From Leucaena leucocephala (taxonomy: Eukaryota; Streptophyta; Magnoliopsida; Fabales; Fabaceae): 64,000 nt of DNA. Of this stretch, positions 45,529-59,735 are shown one piece after another (within the stretch, counting starts at the first letter, position 1; every line of letters starts with the position of its first letter). The stretch covers positions 10,292,001 through 10,356,000 of the forward strand of contig CM073518.1 of the NCBI GenBank assembly GCA_037074615.1, in the 5' to 3' direction. Under the pieces are notes generated by a model. It had not been told where the DNA came from, searched no databases, and saw only the letters and a program-made list of their open reading frames with translations. Made by a program: the position numbers and the translations under genes.

Positions 45529-48482
45529 TGTAACATCCCGATTTTTCGTCTAGGAGAACTGGGACGTAATCTGATATGGGCAGGCTGCTAAACCCGTAGT
45601 CCTAGGGTAGTAATCTGATATGGGCGGATCACTTACCTGTATTTTGTAGGAATCCGAGGGATGAGCTAAGTCCTTCAGGATTTAAAGATGAGTTAAGTCT
45701 TTAACCTACAGAATCGGGACAGTTCACCTAGGTTCAAAATGAGGAATGTGAGGAATATCCCTTTGAGCAGAAGTCCCCGAAACATACAGAGGGTTTTTAG
45801 GGACTAAACTGCAAATAAGTCTAGGGACTGATATAGTGAAAGTCTCTAGAGATATGATGGCCATTTATGCAAAGAAAGGGATTAAATTGCAAAAGAAAGA
45901 AAATGAAGGGGCTTAAGTGCAATTATGGAAAGTATAAAGCCAAAAAGGAAAAGTAGAGAAAAAGGTGGGGTCCTTAAGTGTAATTTTAGCCAAATAAAAA
46001 GGGACTTAATTGAAAAGAAGAAAAGTTCCTTGGGGCTAAAGTGTAATTAAAGAAAGTCAGGCCGGAAGTGGTTTGGACTGTCTGGAAGCATTTCAGTCCC
46101 AGATTCCACCGGTAGAGAGAGCAAGTGACGCTCGGTGATCTGGCTTGATACAGGAATTTTTGAAGACTCCAGATAGCCAGAAATGGACTGATCGTCCAAA
46201 AGTTATAAAAATTCATACCGGATATCCTAGATTTCAGATCTAGGTGAGAAAATACAGGATGATGCGTCCTTATGGGGCGGATGTCAGGAAACTGACAGAA
46301 TACCGATAGGAGGCCTGTAGAAAAAATTATTCACAAATCAGAAAATCCAGACGGGAGTGTGAGGCCTCCGGGTATCCGATAGGGAAATTTATCGGTATTT
46401 GAAAAGGGACTGAATGAGTTCGGATGACCTCAGTCAGATGACTGATATGACTCACAGGGATGCCTGAACACCGCAGGCCAGTGTATCAGACAGAAGGAGC
46501 CGGTGTCCGGATATGGGTATAAACGGTGAATAATAGATAAAATATTCAATCAACCTTAACGGGGGAAGATTTCTCGTAATGCGTGCCATGAAGGTAATGG
46601 ACCTTGAAAGGCCCAATAATGGCGCCAACAGAGGCCTAGTAAGACCATTGGACTGATAGGTGGGCCAGTGTCCGGCAGAACCCCGGAAAAGTGCGAAATT
46701 ATGAAAATGCCCCTGTGTTGTACAAAAGGGTAACAGATTAATAAAGGGCATTTTGGTTATTTTGGACAGGCCCAGAAGCCAAGGTACATACAGATAAAGT
46801 TGCTTAGAGTCAGTATATACCCTGACAGAGTACAGAAGGGTGTAAAATGACGATTTTACCCTTAGGGTTAAAATAGTGCAAGAAAGGGCACTCAGGGGTA
46901 TTTTGGTAATTTGCCAAGGGATGTTTCTTGGGAATCGTGCCATCAGAGTACTTGGGCTGGATCAGAGACCCAAGATGATGTTCCCAGAGCCCAAAAACGT
47001 AGCCCATGAAGTATGTGGGAAAAAGTGGCATTAAAATACTATTTTAATGTTGTTTCAATAAAGTAAAGTTACTCGGTTGGCACGATAACCGAGGAGGTGA
47101 TCAGATAAAGTCTAGGACTTATCTGGATAGCATTGGAAGGCGTGAAAGGTCCCTTACAAATGCTACATGGCGTCATCCTAGAGGCAGAAGAAAAGTTAAG
47201 GACACGTGGCACAATCTCAGCCGTTGAGTTCGGTTTGTGGAAAATCGGACCAGACCGGTACTGGATTGGACTGGAACTGCTGCGTCAGCTGATGAGGTGT
47301 CCAAGAAGCTTGCAATTTTGCCATGTGACATATGAGGTGTCCCATGAGGTGGCATGGAGATGATGTCATGCATGATGCAGTAAAAGGAACAAAGAAAAAT
47401 AGGAAATTCCGGAAAAACTAGGACCACAGGATCAGATGGCTTCAAAATTACAAGAATGCCATTGACCAAAACTATAAATACCCCCCCTTGCTCTACTTTG
47501 TGCACGGCCAAGAGCCTTTTTAGAGAGAGGAGGAGGTGCTAGAGAGAAAAAGTGAGAGAAAGAAAGAAGAAAGGAAGTTCTGGCAGAGCTGGAAGCAGAA
47601 TAGAGATAGCACAGTTCTGCTGAGCCTTTAAGGTAGTAACTAATCTTAGCTTTTATGTAATGGATTTGTTATTTGTTGTGCTATTGTTTGGTTGGATTGT
47701 TGTCTTATATGTTATGCTTGAAGCTCTATTACAATGCTATGATCATATGTTATTGAATATGGAAGCACGCAGCATACTTATCTGTACACAATCACAAGCA
47801 AGCACTGTCACTCTGCGTTACATATATTGTTATGATTATTTCTACTGGGATTCTTTTAAATCTCATTCCCATATATAACATTACAGGGGAGGTTCTGTCA
47901 AAATAAAATTTGGAAATTTTAAGAGACGCCGTTAGGCTGCCAAAATTCTGGTAACGAAGAAGGAACAAAGAAAGGAACTGATACGTACTGTGTACGTAGG
48001 TGCTGTCTAAGGAGGCTGGAAGTGAGTGGACCTAGCAGGTTCATCCAGTCTTTTCTGGGTACTTACGTAGAATGGTAGCTCCTACGGGAATTACCGAATC
48101 GGTACAAGATCGGTTACTCTCTACAGAAGGAATGTAGCAGTTGTGCTGCCGGAGTTTAAGCAGGGAAAGATGTAATAGAAATATGAGAATTTGATGTATG
48201 CCTTGTTGTATGACATTTTATTATTTAATAATAAATATTGTTTGGCATGTTCAATTTGTGAATGATGAATTAAAAGAGAAATTAGCAGGTCCTGAGGTAG
48301 CAGTGTTTTGACCTCAGTTTGACCTAGTAAACAAAGGAGTTTGGCTATGAAATTTGGCATGCCAGTCGTACACATCTGGGGCATTATGTGGATAGGTAAT
48401 AAGCCTCATTTGGATGTGCAGAACGAGATAAATTAATTTTCAAATTAAAGGTCCAGAATAAGGAACTTAAGAGTAAAAGGAA
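45529..48482 (+). mobile_element. LTR L1 (family F), 3' end missing
   Basis: Begins TGTAACATCCCGATTTTTCG and follows the F LTR (reverse of 40357-43510) to the F word AAGGAACTTAAGAG at about 48470, where the last ~115 bp of an F LTR are absent. TATAAATA at 47473-47480, GA-rich leader at 47521-47577, stem-loop in the weaker form GGGATTCTTTTAAATCTC at 47847-47864. Confidence 0.78.
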
Positions 48483-49380
48483 TGATATGGGCAGGCTGCT
48501 AAACCCATAGTCCTAGGGTAGTAATCTGATATGGGCGGATCACTTACCTGTATTTTGTAGGAATCCGAGGGATGAGCTAAGTCCTTCAGGATTTAAAGAT
48601 GAGTTAAGTCTTTAACCTACAGAATCGGGACAGTTCACCTAGGTTCAAAATGAGAAATGTGAGGAATATCCCTTTGAGCAGAAGTCCCCGAAACATACAG
48701 AGGGTTTTTAGGGACTAAACTGCAAATAAGTCCAGGGACTGATATAGTGAAAGTCTCTAGAGATATGATGGCCATTTATGCAAAGAAAGGGATTAAATTG
48801 CAAAAGAAAGAAAATGAAGGGGCTTAAGTGCAATTATGGAAAGTATAAAGCCAAAAAGGAAAAGTAGAGAAAAAGGTGGGGTCCTTAAGTGTAATTTTAG
48901 CCAAATAAAAAGGGACTTAATTGAAAAGAAGAAAAGTTCCTTGGGGCTAAAGTGTAATTAAAGAAAGTCAGGTCGAAAGTGGTTTAGACTGTCTGGAAGC
49001 ATTTCAGTCCCAGATTCCACCGGTAGAGAGAGCAAGTGACGCTCGGTGATCTGGCTTGATACAGGAATTTTTGAAGACTCCAGATAGCCAGAAATGGACT
49101 GATCGTCCAAAAGTTATAAAAATTCATACCGGATATCCTAGATTTCAGATCTAGGTGAGAAAATACAGGATGATGCGTCCTTATGGGGCGGATGTCAGGA
49201 AACTGACAGAATACCGATAGGAGGCCTGTAGAAAAAGTTATTCACAAATCAGAAAATCCAGACGGGAGTATGAGGCCTCCGGGTATCCGATAGGGAAATT
49301 TATCGGTATTTGAAAAGGGACTGAATGAGTTCGGATGACCTCAGTCAGATGACTGATATGACTCACAGGGATGCCTGAAC
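48483..49380 (+). repeat. 898-bp direct duplicate of 45572-46469
   Basis: Same length as its source and differing at only a handful of sites, all those seen being transitions (for example CCCGTAG/CCCATAG, GGCCGGAAG/GGTCGAAAG). The offset is 2,911 bp. It is joined at both ends to unrelated LTR parts (end of L1, middle of K). Confidence 0.85.
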
Positions 49381-51691
49381 CATACTGATTCTATAATTCC
49401 CTCATGAGAACTACCATTATACGTAAGTACCCAGGAAAGACTGGATGAACTGGCTAGGTCCACTCACTTCCAGCCTCCTTAGACAGCACTACGTACATAG
49501 TACTTATCATATTATGATGTTCAGTCTTACATTCGGCGGCATAACGGCGTCTCTCAACATTCTTAAAATTCACTTCAACATAATCTCCCTGTAATGGGTT
49601 AGACATGGGGAATGAGATTCGGGGGAATCTCAGTAGTAAATAATCATAACAATATATGTAATGCAGTGTGACAGTGCTTGCTTGTGATTGTGTATAGATA
49701 AGTATGCTACATGCTTCCATACTCAATAACATATGATCATAGCATTGCAGTAAAGCTTCAGACATAACATATAAGACAACAATCCAACCAAACAATAGCA
49801 CATCAAATCACAAAGACATTACATAAAAGTTAGGATTAGTTACTACCTTAAAAGCAGAACTCCAGAACCTCTATACTGCTTTTAACTCCGCCAGAACTTC
49901 CTTTCTTCTTTCTTTCTCTCACTTTCTCTCTCAAGAACTTCCTTCTCTCTCTAATCTTGTTCTTGGCCGTGGGATGCATGAAATGGTAGGGGAGGGGGTA
50001 TTTATAGTTTCCCTCAATGGCATTCCTATAATTTTGAAGCCATCTGAACATGGGGTCCTGGTTTTTTCCTGGAATTTCCTATTTTCTTTTATTCCTTTTT
50101 ACTGCATCACCCAGGACACCTCACCGGGACACCTCATCGCCACATTCTTCACATGTCACAATTCCTGGACACCTCATCAGCTGACTCAGCATTTCCAGTC
50201 CAATCCAGTACCGGTCCAGTCCGATTTCCTACAAACCGGACTCAACGGCTGAGATTGTGCCACGTGTCCTTAACTTTTCTTCTTCCTCTAAGATGACGCC
50301 ATGTGGCATCTGGAAGGGACCTTTCACGCCTTCCAATGCTATCCAGATAAGTCCCGAACTTTATCTGATCACCTCCTCGGTTACCGTGCCAACCGAGTAA
50401 CTTTACTAAAAAGTCATTAAATCATTATTTTAATGCCACTTTTTTCCACATATATACTGGGATACATTTTTGGGCTTGTGAATATCATCTTGGGTCTCTG
50501 ATCCAGCCCAAGTACTCTGATGGCACAATTCCCAAGAAACACCCCTTGGCAAATTACCAAAATGCCCTTAGTCTCTCTTTCTTTACTTTATTAGGTCTAG
50601 GGGCATTATTGTCTTTTCCCATCTTACCAGATTATTCTTTGACCCTGGTCAACTATCCAGATAACTTCCCTGGACTGTCTAACCTTAGGCAAATGACCAA
50701 AATACCCTTTACTCATTCTTCAGCTGTTCTATAACATAGGGGCATTTTCGTCATTTCGCACCTTTTTCCCGGACACCGGCCCCTTTTACCACTGGACTGA
50801 TCTAATGGGCCTGGGCCTTCCCTGGTGTCACTAAAGGCCTTAGAAACACTATACGGCCCCCTGGCCACAGTCCGATCATCCCTATCGGGACTGCTTTTCC
50901 TTTACCGATTATAACTGTAAATTCCCATCTTCCAAAATTTTTACAGAAAAATCGGGACCTCAAATCAAAATTCCGTTACTCCTCATTCAACCCGAAATCC
51001 TTTTCTCTATCTCCTGATATTTTCAGATATTTTATCCGGACCGGGCTGTTTTGGCCTGAAAAAGCGCTCATGCGCACACTTTTCCAAAATGACCATTTTA
51101 CCCCTGGTCATATTTCTAATTCTTTCATACACATAGAGACCTCATATCCACATTTCACAGTTCAGTGAAATGATCAGCATAATTTTCTCTATTTTCTGGC
51201 AAAATATGGTACTCATCGGCTACCAGCCTAACCTTTCCCAAAATTACGATTTTGCCCCTGCATTCTCTTTCTGGCATCTATTCTCATCTTCTTATCCTTC
51301 ATCTTAAGTTCTAGAAATTCTCTTTCAATAACTCATCCCCTAAACTCTTCAGGAGTCATTGTTAATTGAAAGACTCGACAACCCGCCCATATCAGGTTAT
51401 CTTACACAGAAGCCAGCCCATATCAAGCTACCTGCAGAATTCCTAGGCTTAAGACTTAGGATATTCCTCACATTCCTCATTTTGAACCTAGGTGAACTAT
51501 CCCGATATTATAGGTTAAAAGACTTAACTCATCTTTAAATCCTGAAGGACTTAGTTCATCCCTGGGATTCCTACAAAATATAGGTAAATGATCCGCCCAT
51601 ATCAGATTACTACCCTGGGACTACGGGTTTAGCAGCCTGCCCATATCAGACTACTTCCCAGTTCTCCTAGACCAAAAATCGGGATGTTACA
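49381..51691 (-). mobile_element. LTR K (family G), start missing
   Basis: Matches G from about 32047 to its end 34188; ends AAATCGGGATGTTACA. The first ~450 bp including TGAAACATCC are absent. Stem-loop at 49614-49631; minus-strand TATAAATA near 49999. Its right end abuts element J coding sequence. Confidence 0.78.
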
Positions 51692-52163
51692 ATAGACCAT
51701 GTCTAATGGGCCAGAATATTTGCTACACCTGCAGAAAGCCCGGACATTTTTCCCAAGAATGCCCTCAAGCTATAACAAATCCAAGGCCAAGGACACTAGG
51801 ACGAGTGTTTGCACTCACCAGGGAGGACGCGCAGCGATCACCTAAGATGATCCAAGGTACAATCTATCTCAATGATCATGCTGTGACTGCTCTATTTGAT
51901 TCGGGTGCAAGTCATTCCTTTATTTCCTATGAGTGTGCTAAATGCCTAGGCCTTCAGGTTAGCAAGTTGCGTTATGATATACATGTGAAAACTCCCACCA
52001 ATGCTAGGGTAATTACGTCTGATGCTTGTCTAAATAGTGTTGTGCGTTATGAGCACTGTTGTACCACCCTAGACTTAATATGTATGCCTTTCTGAGAGAT
52101 CGATGTCATACTTGGTTTGAATTGGTTAGCCTCCAATAACGTAATGCTGGACTGCAGGAACAA
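51692..52163 (+). pseudogene. Element J: gag zinc knuckle and protease (Tekay/Del-like Ty3/gypsy)
   Basis: CYTCRKPGHFSQEC (from 51721) is a complete CCHC zinc knuckle, which binds the element RNA. The aspartic protease follows: LFDSGASHSFIS with Asp GAT at 51898-51900. A TGA at 52093-52095 interrupts the frame just before the conserved EIDVILGLNWL; a C-to-G or two-step change from a Ser codon would explain it. The N-terminal gag is missing because LTR K abuts at 51691. The frame continues after C2 at 59736. Unlike B, the protease has the usual D-S-G form. Confidence 0.85.
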
Positions 52164-53495
52164 TGAAACATCCTCCCATACAGCCCTCAGAGTACACTTG
52201 CGGAAGCTATACTAGCTCTTCTTCTGCCTAAACTCCGGCAGCATAACCGCTACACTTCATCTGTACAAAGAACTGAACCGTACTGATTCGGTAATTCCCT
52301 CATGAGAACTACCATTCTACGTAGTACCCAGGAAAGACTAGATGAACCGGCTAGGTCCACTCACTTCTAGCCTCCTTAGACAGCACTACGTACACAGTAC
52401 TTATCATATACTGATGTTCAGTCTTTACTCCGGCAGCATAACGGCGTCTCTTAGGATTCTGTAAATCCACTTCAGCATAACCTCCCTGTAATGGGTTATG
52501 GATGGGGATGAGATTCGGGGGAATCTCAGTAGCAACAATCATAACAATATATGTAATGCAGTGTGACAGTGCTTGCTTGTGATTGTGTACAGATAAGTAT
52601 GCTGTGTGCTTCCATGCTTAATAACATATGACCATAGCATTACAGCAGAGCTTCAGACATAACATATAAGACAACAATCCAACCAAACAATAGCACATCA
52701 AATCACAAAGCCATTACATAGAAGCTAGGATTAGTTACTACCTGGCTAGCTTAGCAGAACCTTACTATCTCTATTCTGCTTCCAGCTCCGCCAGAACTTC
52801 CTTACTTCCTTTTCTCCTTTCTCTCTTCCTTTCCTTCTCCTTCTCTCTCTTCTTTCTCTCTCATTCTCTCCTCCTCCGCGGGATGCAAATGGAATGGGGG
52901 AAGGGGGTATTTATAATGGGGCTCAATGGCACAATCGTAATTTCCAGGAACTTTGATCCTACGGTCCTGGTTTTTCCTGGATTTTCCTATTTTCTTTAAT
53001 TCCTCATTTACTGCATCAGCGGGACAACTCACCATGCTGACTCAGCGCCTCATTTTTCACATGCTTGAATTCCCGGGACACCTCAGCATGCTGACTCATC
53101 ATGCTGACTCACCGGTCCAGTCTCTTGCCTCGTAATGCGTGCCCTCAACTTTATCTGCTTTCTGCAGACTAATGCCATGTGGCGACTGGAAGAGATCTTG
53201 CACGCTTCCCAATGCCACCCAGATAAGTCCCTGACTTTATCTGATCATTTCCTCGGTTATCGTGCCTCCTCGGTTTTTGTACCAACCGAGTAACTTTATT
53301 CTACTAAACCATTACTTTAATGCCATGTGGCATCTTGTGGGACCCATGAGTATACCTTATCAGTTTACTTCATGGTTTCCAGATAACCTTTCCTGTATCT
53401 GATATCCTGCCTCCGGTCTATCTCCAACCGGGTAACTATCTCTCTTGGACCTTCACCACTCTTGGCCCGTACGCTTAGCGCCACTTTAGTCACTA

Positions 53496-53788
53496 GTCGC
53501 GACCTCAACATCATCTTGTCGCGACCTTACAATTCTGTGTACATTAGTCGCGACCAAAACATCTTCTCGTCGCGACCAAAACATTCTATCGTCGCGACCA
53601 CAACACATTTTAGTCGCGACCATAACACTTTTTAGTCGCGTCTAAGGCTTTCTGCCACTATTAGTCGCGATATCACTGCTTTCTAGTCGCGACCATACTT
53701 CTTTTACGTCGCGACCATAATGCTTTCTTGTCGCGTATAGCTCTTTCTGTAACCACTAGTCGCGACCATGCTTTACTCTAGTCGCGAC
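53496..53788. repeat. GTCGCGAC palindrome array, C2 3' LTR
   Basis: Same 13-copy, 22/29-bp pattern as C1 at 9362-9654. Confidence 0.88.
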
Positions 53789-56700
53789 CAGAACGGTCAG
53801 CTCGTAACTCTTCAACCTTTGACCTTTACATCACCCCAAATGGCCATTCTACCCCTTGGGACTTCCACTGTTTGCACATAAGTTCCCGTACCTTTACTTA
53901 CTCGCAGCTTAGTCCCTAAAAACTCTCTTATGTCTCTGGGACTTCTGCTCAAAAGGGGTCTGGTAGCCTCTCATTCTCAGGCTATTTCCGTGTCTGAAGG
54001 CCTGAAAATTGGGATGTTACATTTCTCCTCCCCTTTAAATAAATTTCGTCCTCGAAATTTAATCAGTACCATAGCCAAATTAACTTAACATCTGGCAAAG
54101 TACGCATCATAACTGTACATCTCTTCGTAACATGCCTTTCTTTCTCTGGGTTAATCCAATCAGAGTTGAAATCTACTTTCCTCTTATGGACCACTTACTG
54201 CACTTATGAGTAGTGTCCATTTCTTTCATATGAAATTCTCTCGAATATTACTGTATTCGGGAATTTCTTCTAACTACTCATCATACTTTAAGCATCATAT
54301 TCTTACTACTTCTCTTGATATCTCGCAGACTGCTTTAAAATCTGCAACATTTCATCTTTCTTTGTACTTAACATCATACAGAGAGAGGACTTACGCAGCT
54401 ATTCTTTCTTTACTTTGCTGCTAAACAAAAGCACCTACTCTAATATGCATAATGCTTGGCCAACATACTGCAGGACTGCATACCTGCTTATGAATGCAAA
54501 GCTCTAACATCGGAGCTTAAGCATTCCTGTTCTAACTAGGCACAGCTCTAACACTCGGAGCTTGCATAGTTTTAGCATAATCATTAAGCCTGACATCTCA
54601 TGCAAAGAGTGAAAGCTCTCATTTTCTATTCTCTTTCATAGCATAACATTCAAACATCTGATTCCTACCAAACAGGGAGCCTCTCTGTCTGTTCATACAA
54701 TGCACATCTCTAGGTGCGTGTCATATTACACGTTTACTATCGTGTATCTCATTACATGCCTTTGATACGTTATCATGGTATATCTAGCCCACTCTAGCTA
54801 TCTCATGGTGTATTTCACCCTTTCATAACTTATCTTGTCTTATCACAAAACTAACATAAGACTGGCTTTCTCTTTTTCATAGAACTGTGTTCTATCTCAG
54901 CCTTGCCTTAGACCCTCTTCTCTAGGTCTTCTCTAGCCTTTTAATCTCTTTACCCCTCATCTGGGTAATCTTTATCTACTCATACTTTTCTATTCTTATT
55001 ACATTGAGGATTTTCTTCTCTGCTTCTCAGAGGATTCTCTTCTCTGCTTCTTATTACACAGAGGATTCTCTTCTCTGCTTCTCAGGCATACTTCTACAAA
55101 ACTTTGAATCTCAGTACTCAGATTTAAACTTGGACTCCATCTTCGTTTAAGGGAAAGCTAAGTTCAGTCTGTAGACTAGAGGCTACCTGAGGAAAATCAT
55201 TATAAAACAATTTCTCTGGGTCAGGTTATCAACTAGTGAAACTTCCTTACCTTAACTTCGTCTTTGGCATTCATCTTCCCAAAGAGATACTACATCGTAC
55301 TCATGTCTCATGGCTCATTACTTTCCTTAGGCTAGGTCTAACTGCGACCTCGGGATCTAACTACGATCAACCGTTAGCCTCTTCAGAATCTAACTGTGAC
55401 TCTGGATCTGTTAGGATCTAACTGCGACCCTGGAGCCATGCTAGGATCTAACTGTGACCCTCCAGAATCTAACTGCGATTCTGTTGTACTGTATATCTCC
55501 CGAAGATCTTAAACCAACAGACTAAGTTATAAGGTTAACTGCTTCCACCTGTTGATAACTCCATAAAAATTTTATAGCCTCACATCATTTACCCAGAATT
55601 TACTTACTTATTCTCTTACTCAGGAGTTCCTTCTCATCTTTCTTACTTTACTGTGGCTTACCATTGGCTTGTGCCATCATGGTCTAACCACCTGCCATTG
55701 CATTCTACTGCTATGGCCTCATCATAACTCATCTGTGCTCTAACTGTGAACCATTTGAACTATGCTCCAACTGCGAGCATCCTGTATCAGATCCAACTCT
55801 TATCTGAAGAGTGATCTATACTCATCTGAATCTAGCTCTATCTGAGAGCCATCTGTTTCAGATCCAACTCTTATCTGAAGAGTGATCTAAAAACAATCTC
55901 TTTACTCTTATCTGCTTACCATTCCGCTTAATAGAAATGGCCATGAGTACTATATTCATAAGTCTGCAGAATTACCCGAGTAACTTCAAACATATCTGAA
56001 TATCATAACTTATTGTCCCATGAACTGAGACTATCTATCATCCTCAATACATGTCATATGGTATGGGAGCAACATACTTTCTCATCTCATATATACTCTA
56101 CCCTTCATGCACTGTAAAAGGGAGTATTCATTCATCATGGCATACTCTAACATGCATGTCATCATATGACAATTGCAAGGAGATGCAACTATCATAACTT
56201 ATGGCATCATAAGCCATATCATCATCATACTTTGCTCAACCATCCATCAGACTAACTAAACCTCAAGGCATATTTTATTTATCATATTGCCTATCATATC
56301 TTGGTCAGTCATCCTGAAACATCTGTCTATCTCAGGCTGCCACGCTACCCTCTTATTAAGGTACAGACTCAACCCTTCATCACTCTTTCTTACATAGGGG
56401 AGTCACTGTATCCCGTAATCTGTGGCTACCTTCTACTATCTCATTTCTTCTTTTGTCTATCTATCAGTTTCAGTCTATTCTTGACCAGACTGTGGTTCCT
56501 TATCGGCCTTTACTATAACAGCCTAGAACCCCTTTACAAAGATATTATCCGCTTTCCCCTTAGGTAGGCTTGGTGCCCACATGAGGTCACGGTTTTGTTT
56601 TCCAGACACACGAGCCACAGCCCTTAAGCACCTGAAAACGCATCTTTCTCTTAATCCTAGCGAACTTCAGTCGCCTAGATCTCATTCATTATCTTTTACT

Positions 56701-57368
56701 ATTATTTCTATTCTTTAGGGTACTCTACCCTAGATCTCTGTGATGGAATCCCTCTGCTTAGGGAATTTTAACTCTTTACCTATTAACCATCACGTCCTTA
56801 GCCTTAGCCTTAGGCCATATCAAACATCATCACATCTCTAGCCTTTAGGCTATGCCCTAGGATTACTCTGAGGCAAACTTCATACTAGCTATCCCATTCT
56901 AGCTCTCAGGTCTTTTATTCAACTAGGTTGAATAAGACTTTTACCATGTAGATCTACTCCTCGTAATCACATGGAGGATCTGTCTCATTCTAGCTATCTC
57001 ATCTAGCTAGCTCATCTTAACTTATCATTATCATCCTTTGCGGCCTATCCTACCTAGCAAGGATGACTTGCTTATTGGAGTTGCCAACTTCCTCTATGCA
57101 TGGCTTCTCCACTCAAGCTCTATGTTCATGCTTTGTGTTCACCTATCTTTTCCTTTACAACGAAACATGAACACCTCTTATTCCATCTAGGAGCTTTATC
57201 TCCACGGGCTCTTCTAAACCCATAATAGTCCCGATCTGAATCTTCTAATGTCATACCAGGACATCTCTGTCATTCCGTCGCGATATGAGTATTGGGTAAT
57301 CGCTATTCATAGCCTCTATGATTCTTCATTACCCTTAACTCCTCACGACTTATCATTTCTATTCTTTA

Positions 57369-57735
57369 GTCGTGACCTACAGCTTCAGACGTCGCGTCCT
57401 TAACATTTTCTGTCTTCTAGTCGCGACCTAAATCTTCTGTCGTCGCGACCTTAACCTTTATACGTCGCGACTCAACTCCTCTACCGTCGCGACCAGGATA
57501 TTTTCTCGTCGCGACTTATGTCTCTTCACGTCGCAACCATAGCCATTTCTAGTCGCGACATTAAACTTTTCTCGTCACAACCTTAGCTCTCTCTTAAATA
57601 ACGTCGCGACCCAGGAACATACTCGCCGTGACCAAATCTTTCTGTGAATAACCGTCGCGACCTATAAACTTAAGCGTCGCGCCTAAACCTCTCATTGAGG
57701 CTACCCGTCGCGACATAAACCACGTTAGTCGCGAC
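57369..57735. repeat. GTCGCGAC palindrome array, C2 interior
   Basis: Same 16-copy pattern as C1 at 16019-16385; one copy has changed from GCCGCGAC to GCCGTGAC. Confidence 0.88.
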
Positions 57736-59204
57736 CGGAGTGCTATTCTGTCGTTCTCAAGGGCTAAATCAGAGCATCACTGAGCCAGAACCTTCTGTTC
57801 TGTGCCAGAATCTTATGCTCTGAACCAGAGTCCTTTCTGATTGGTGCCAGAACCTCTTGCTCTGATACCAAAATGAAACATCCTCCCATACAGCCCTCAG
57901 AGTACACTTGCGGAAGCTATACTAGCTCTTCTTCTGCCTAAACTCCGGCAGCATAACCGCTACACTTCATCTGTACAAAGAACTGAACCGTACTGATTCG
58001 GTAATTCCCTCATGAGAACTACCATTCTACGTAGTACCCAGGAAAGACTAGATGAACCGGCTAGGTCCACTCACTTCTAGCCTCCTTAGACAGCACTACG
58101 TACACAGTACTTATCATATACTGATGTTCAGTCTTTACTCCGGCAGCATAACGGCGTCTCTTAGGATTCTGTAAATCCACTTCAGCATAACCTCCCTGTA
58201 ATGGGTTATGGATGGGGATGAGATTCGGGGGAATCTCAGTAGCAACAATCATAACAATATATGTAATGCAGTGTGACAGTGCTTGCTTGTGATTGTGTAC
58301 AGATAAGTATGCTGTGTGCTTCCATGCTTAATAACATATGACCATAGCATTACAGCAGAGCTTCAGACATAACATATAAGACAACAATCCAACCAAACAA
58401 TAGCACATCAAATCACAAAGCCATTACATAGAAGCTAGGATTAGTTACTACCTGGCTAGCTTAGCAGAACCTTACTATCTCTATTCTGCTTCCAGCTCCG
58501 CCAGAACTTCCTTACTTCCTTTTCTCCTTTCTCTCTTCCTTTCCTTCTCCTTCTCTCTCTTCTTTCTCTCTCATTCTCTCCTCCTCCGCGGGATGCAAAT
58601 GGAATGGGGGAAGGGGTATTTATAATGGGGCTCAATGGCACAATCGTAATTTCCAGGAACTTTGATCCTACGGTCCTGGTTTTTCCTGGATTTTCCTATT
58701 TTCTTTAATTCCTCATTTACTGCATCAGTGGGACAACTCACCATGCTGACTCAGCGCCTCATTTTTCACATGCTTGAATTCCCGGGACACCTCAGCATGC
58801 TGACTCATCATGCTGACTCACCGGTCCAGTCTCTTGCCTCGTAATGCGTGCCCTCAACTTTATCTGCTTTCTGCAGACTAATGCCATGTGGCGACTGGAA
58901 GAGATCTTGCACGCTTCCCAATGCCACCCAGATAAGTCCCTGACTTTATCTGATCATTTCCTCGGTTATCGTGCCTCCTCGGTTTTTGTACCAACCGAGT
59001 AACTTTATTCTACTAAACCATTACTTTAATGCCATGTGGCATCTTGTGGGACCCATGAGTATACCTTATCAGTTTACTTCATGGTTTCCAGATAACCTTT
59101 CCTGTATCTGATATCCTGCCTCCGGTCTATCTCCAACCGGGTAACTATCTCTCTTGGACCTTCACCACTCTTGGCCCGTACGCTTAGCGCCACTTTAGTC
59201 ACTA

Positions 59205-59497
59205 GTCGCGACCTCAACATCATCTTGTCGCGACCTTATAATTCTGTGTACATTAGTCGCGACCAAAACATCTTCTCGTCGCGACCAAAACATTCTATCG
59301 TCGCGACCACAACACATTTTAGTCGCGACCATAACACTTTTTAGTCGCGTCTAAGGCTTTCTGCCACTATTAGTCGCGATATCACTGCTTTCTAGTCGCG
59401 ACCATACTTCTTTTACGTCGCGACCATAATGCTTTCTTGTCGCGTATAGCTCTTTCTGTAACCACTAGTCGCGACCATGCTTTACTCTAGTCGCGAC
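59205..59497. repeat. GTCGCGAC palindrome array, C2 5' LTR
   Basis: Same 13-copy pattern as the other C LTRs, in U3 of the 5' LTR. Confidence 0.88.
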
Positions 59498-59735
59498 CAG
59501 AACGGTCAGCTCGTAACTCTTCAACCTTTGACCTTTACATCACCCCAAATGGCCATTCTACCCCTTGGGACTTCCACTGTTTGCACATAAGTTCCCGTAC
59601 CTTTACTTACTCGCAGCTTAGTCCCTAAAAACTCTCTTATGTCTCTGGGACTTCTGCTCAAAAGGGGTCTGGTAGCCTCTCATTCTCAGGCTATTTCCGT
59701 GTCTGAAGGCCTGAAAATTGGGATGTTACAAACAA

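Larger units (their letters stand above)
52164..59730 (-). mobile_element. Element C2: second copy of the C family, inserted in J
   Basis: 7,567 bp, TSD AACAA at 52159-52163 and 59731-59735. LTRs 52164-54021 (1,858 bp) and 57874-59730 (1,857 bp); interior 54022-57873 (3,852 bp) with polypurine tract at 54022-54034 and iMet primer site at 57859-57870, minus strand. Nearly identical to C1 without solo LTR I. No coding. Arrays at 53496-53788, 57369-57735 and 59205-59497. Stem-loops at 52510-52527 and 58220-58237. Confidence 0.93.
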
